Positions 63,101 through 64,000 of a DNA stretch of 64,000 nucleotides are shown piece by piece. The notes beneath the pieces were generated by a model. It had not been told where the DNA came from. It worked only from the letters and a program-made list of their open reading frames with translations, and made no database searches. A program made the translations under genes and the position numbers. The stretch's first letter is position 1. Every line of letters begins with the position of its first letter. The stretch is taken from contig CM065168.1 of assembly GCA_033026295.1 (NCBI GenBank), positions 24,777,306 to 24,841,305 of the forward strand, in the 5' to 3' direction. The stretch is from Channa striata. Taxonomy: Eukaryota; Chordata; Actinopteri; Anabantiformes; Channidae.

Positions 63101-64000
63101 TATGTTCATCTTTTTTGTACTTACTAAGGCAATGCAAACTTTTACACTGATCTAATTTTCATGATATTACTATAGCTTTTTTTAACACACAAGACAGTAA
63201 TTAAAATGTTTAAAGTTTGCAGTTGCCATCATTTAAAAAGGGTCAACAGGTGCATAAAAGAAACTATGAAATAATATAAATAATCACTGCAAAAAGCCTT
63301 TAATTGGTTTTTCATGAATTGATTCTTTTACATTGGAATGTAAGGGGGTGTAACCTAATATATATACTCTAGTTGTCTAGTACAAAATTATTCATATAGT
63401 AAAGATTATTTAAAGGAAAAGTAAAGCTGTTCTATAACTGAGACAGAATTTATAACATCATTTTAGACACATATATTGTGTGTGTGTGTGACAGAGGGAG
63501 AATAACATTGCTGGGACCTCATGGGCTCTTTGATGAATGGATGTTTTGACAGCTCCCAACTCTCTCACACACAAACACTTGCTGTACATCCCCACATACA
63601 GTGCACACATACGCTAAATCTTGCCACTCTGACACTTTACAATGTTGTGAATGTGCCATGCAAGCAGCATTAGTTATTCATCTGTCCTCTGCTCCGGGCA
63701 GCAGCAGCATCGCTTTGATAGTGTTAGGGTGAGAAAATACTGTTTAACTGCAGTGAAAAGGAAAGATTTCTGTTGCTTGGCAATTATGTCACAAAAGCAC
63801 ATTATGGTTTAGTGCTGAGAGTGACATGTTTGATTCACACAGCTGTTGAAAAGGTTGGATTCTGCAATGTCATAGGAAATGCACTGTTACATAACAAGTA
63901 CTTTAAACTTGCTGCTGTTATCCTGCAGATTCAATAATGTTATTTTTACATTGAGCTATTGTTCGCGAGGTCACACTCGTGCCACTGTGAGCGAGTGAGT
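60168..64000 (+). other. EPHA8 intron 2 (5' part, runs off the window)
   Basis: It starts with GTAAGG. No Eph-like exon 3 is seen up to 64000. It holds a GC-richer block at 60715-60960 that may be conserved, a broken LINE fragment at 61400-62000, a fragment near 63130 related to the MITE at 38346, and AT-rich sequence. Confidence 0.75.
61400..62000 (+). mobile_element. Broken LINE reverse-transcriptase fragment
   Basis: A frame at about 61468-61600 reads RDCFLYADDTIIYI, which holds the YADD catalytic box of a non-LTR reverse transcriptase. It is followed by a serine- and leucine-rich stretch that corresponds to the segment after YADD in Rex1/L2/CR1-type elements. Stops and frameshifts follow within 150 bases. 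Only part of the element is left, and the exact family and limits are uncertain. Confidence 0.6.

Noticed and set aside
1..64000. CRISPR arrays, operons, prophage or bacterial systems
   Set aside because: No regularly spaced direct repeats other than microsatellites, no dense long frames, and clear vertebrate introns and retroelements.

Overview
The window is vertebrate chromosomal DNA, almost certainly from a percomorph-type teleost fish. It is AT-rich and gene-poor, full of CA/TG microsatellites, and carries fish-typical repeats: an R4-clade LINE, an L2-like LINE, a tRNA-headed SINE ending in the 'CTTTGGATAAAAGC' tail, GAATTGAATTG-tailed repeats, hAT-like and Tc1-like DNA elements, and a decayed LTR retroelement. 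There is no prokaryotic gene organisation. Most open frames in it are chance or repeat-derived.

The one cellular gene I recognise is an Eph receptor tyrosine kinase on the + strand, best matched to EPHA8. Coding exon 1 (30420-30507) encodes the signal peptide. Coding exon 2 (60103-60167) encodes the start of the ephrin-binding domain. They are joined in phase across a 29.6 kb first intron. The large third exon and everything after it lie beyond position 64000. The promoter and 5' leader are the GC/GA-rich stretch at about 29990-30419.

Layout: 1-4660 holds no recognisable gene. 4665-7030 is a 5'-truncated, frame-broken R4-clade (Dong/Rex6-like) LINE lying between two TA-dinucleotide tracts. 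7470-8415 is a decayed L2-like LINE. 8590-9280 has two unexplained coding-like stretches. 9281-16187 is mostly unique AT-rich DNA with one LINE-tail-like repeat. 16188-18279 (- strand) is a gag-protease-integrase LTR element remnant that has lost its reverse transcriptase and the integrase core. 18640-24280 holds an inverted pair of one repeat family and a complete 414-bp hAT-like MITE with a perfect 8-bp target duplication. 24281-29990 is intergenic DNA with a perfect 13-bp hairpin and SINE relics. 30420-64000 is the EPHA8 5' portion. Its intron 1 holds microsatellites, a 245-bp MITE, a near-complete SINE, a Tc1-like remnant and several repeat-poor blocks that could be regulatory. Intron 2 holds a broken LINE fragment.

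I found no new multi-gene system. The points most worth checking are the LINE between TA tracts, the doubly deleted LTR element whose gag and protease share a frame across a UGA, the two coding-like stretches near 8.6-9.3 kb, the perfect hairpin at 26.4 kb and the candidate conserved elements in EPHA8 intron 1. All family assignments were made by eye, without database searches.
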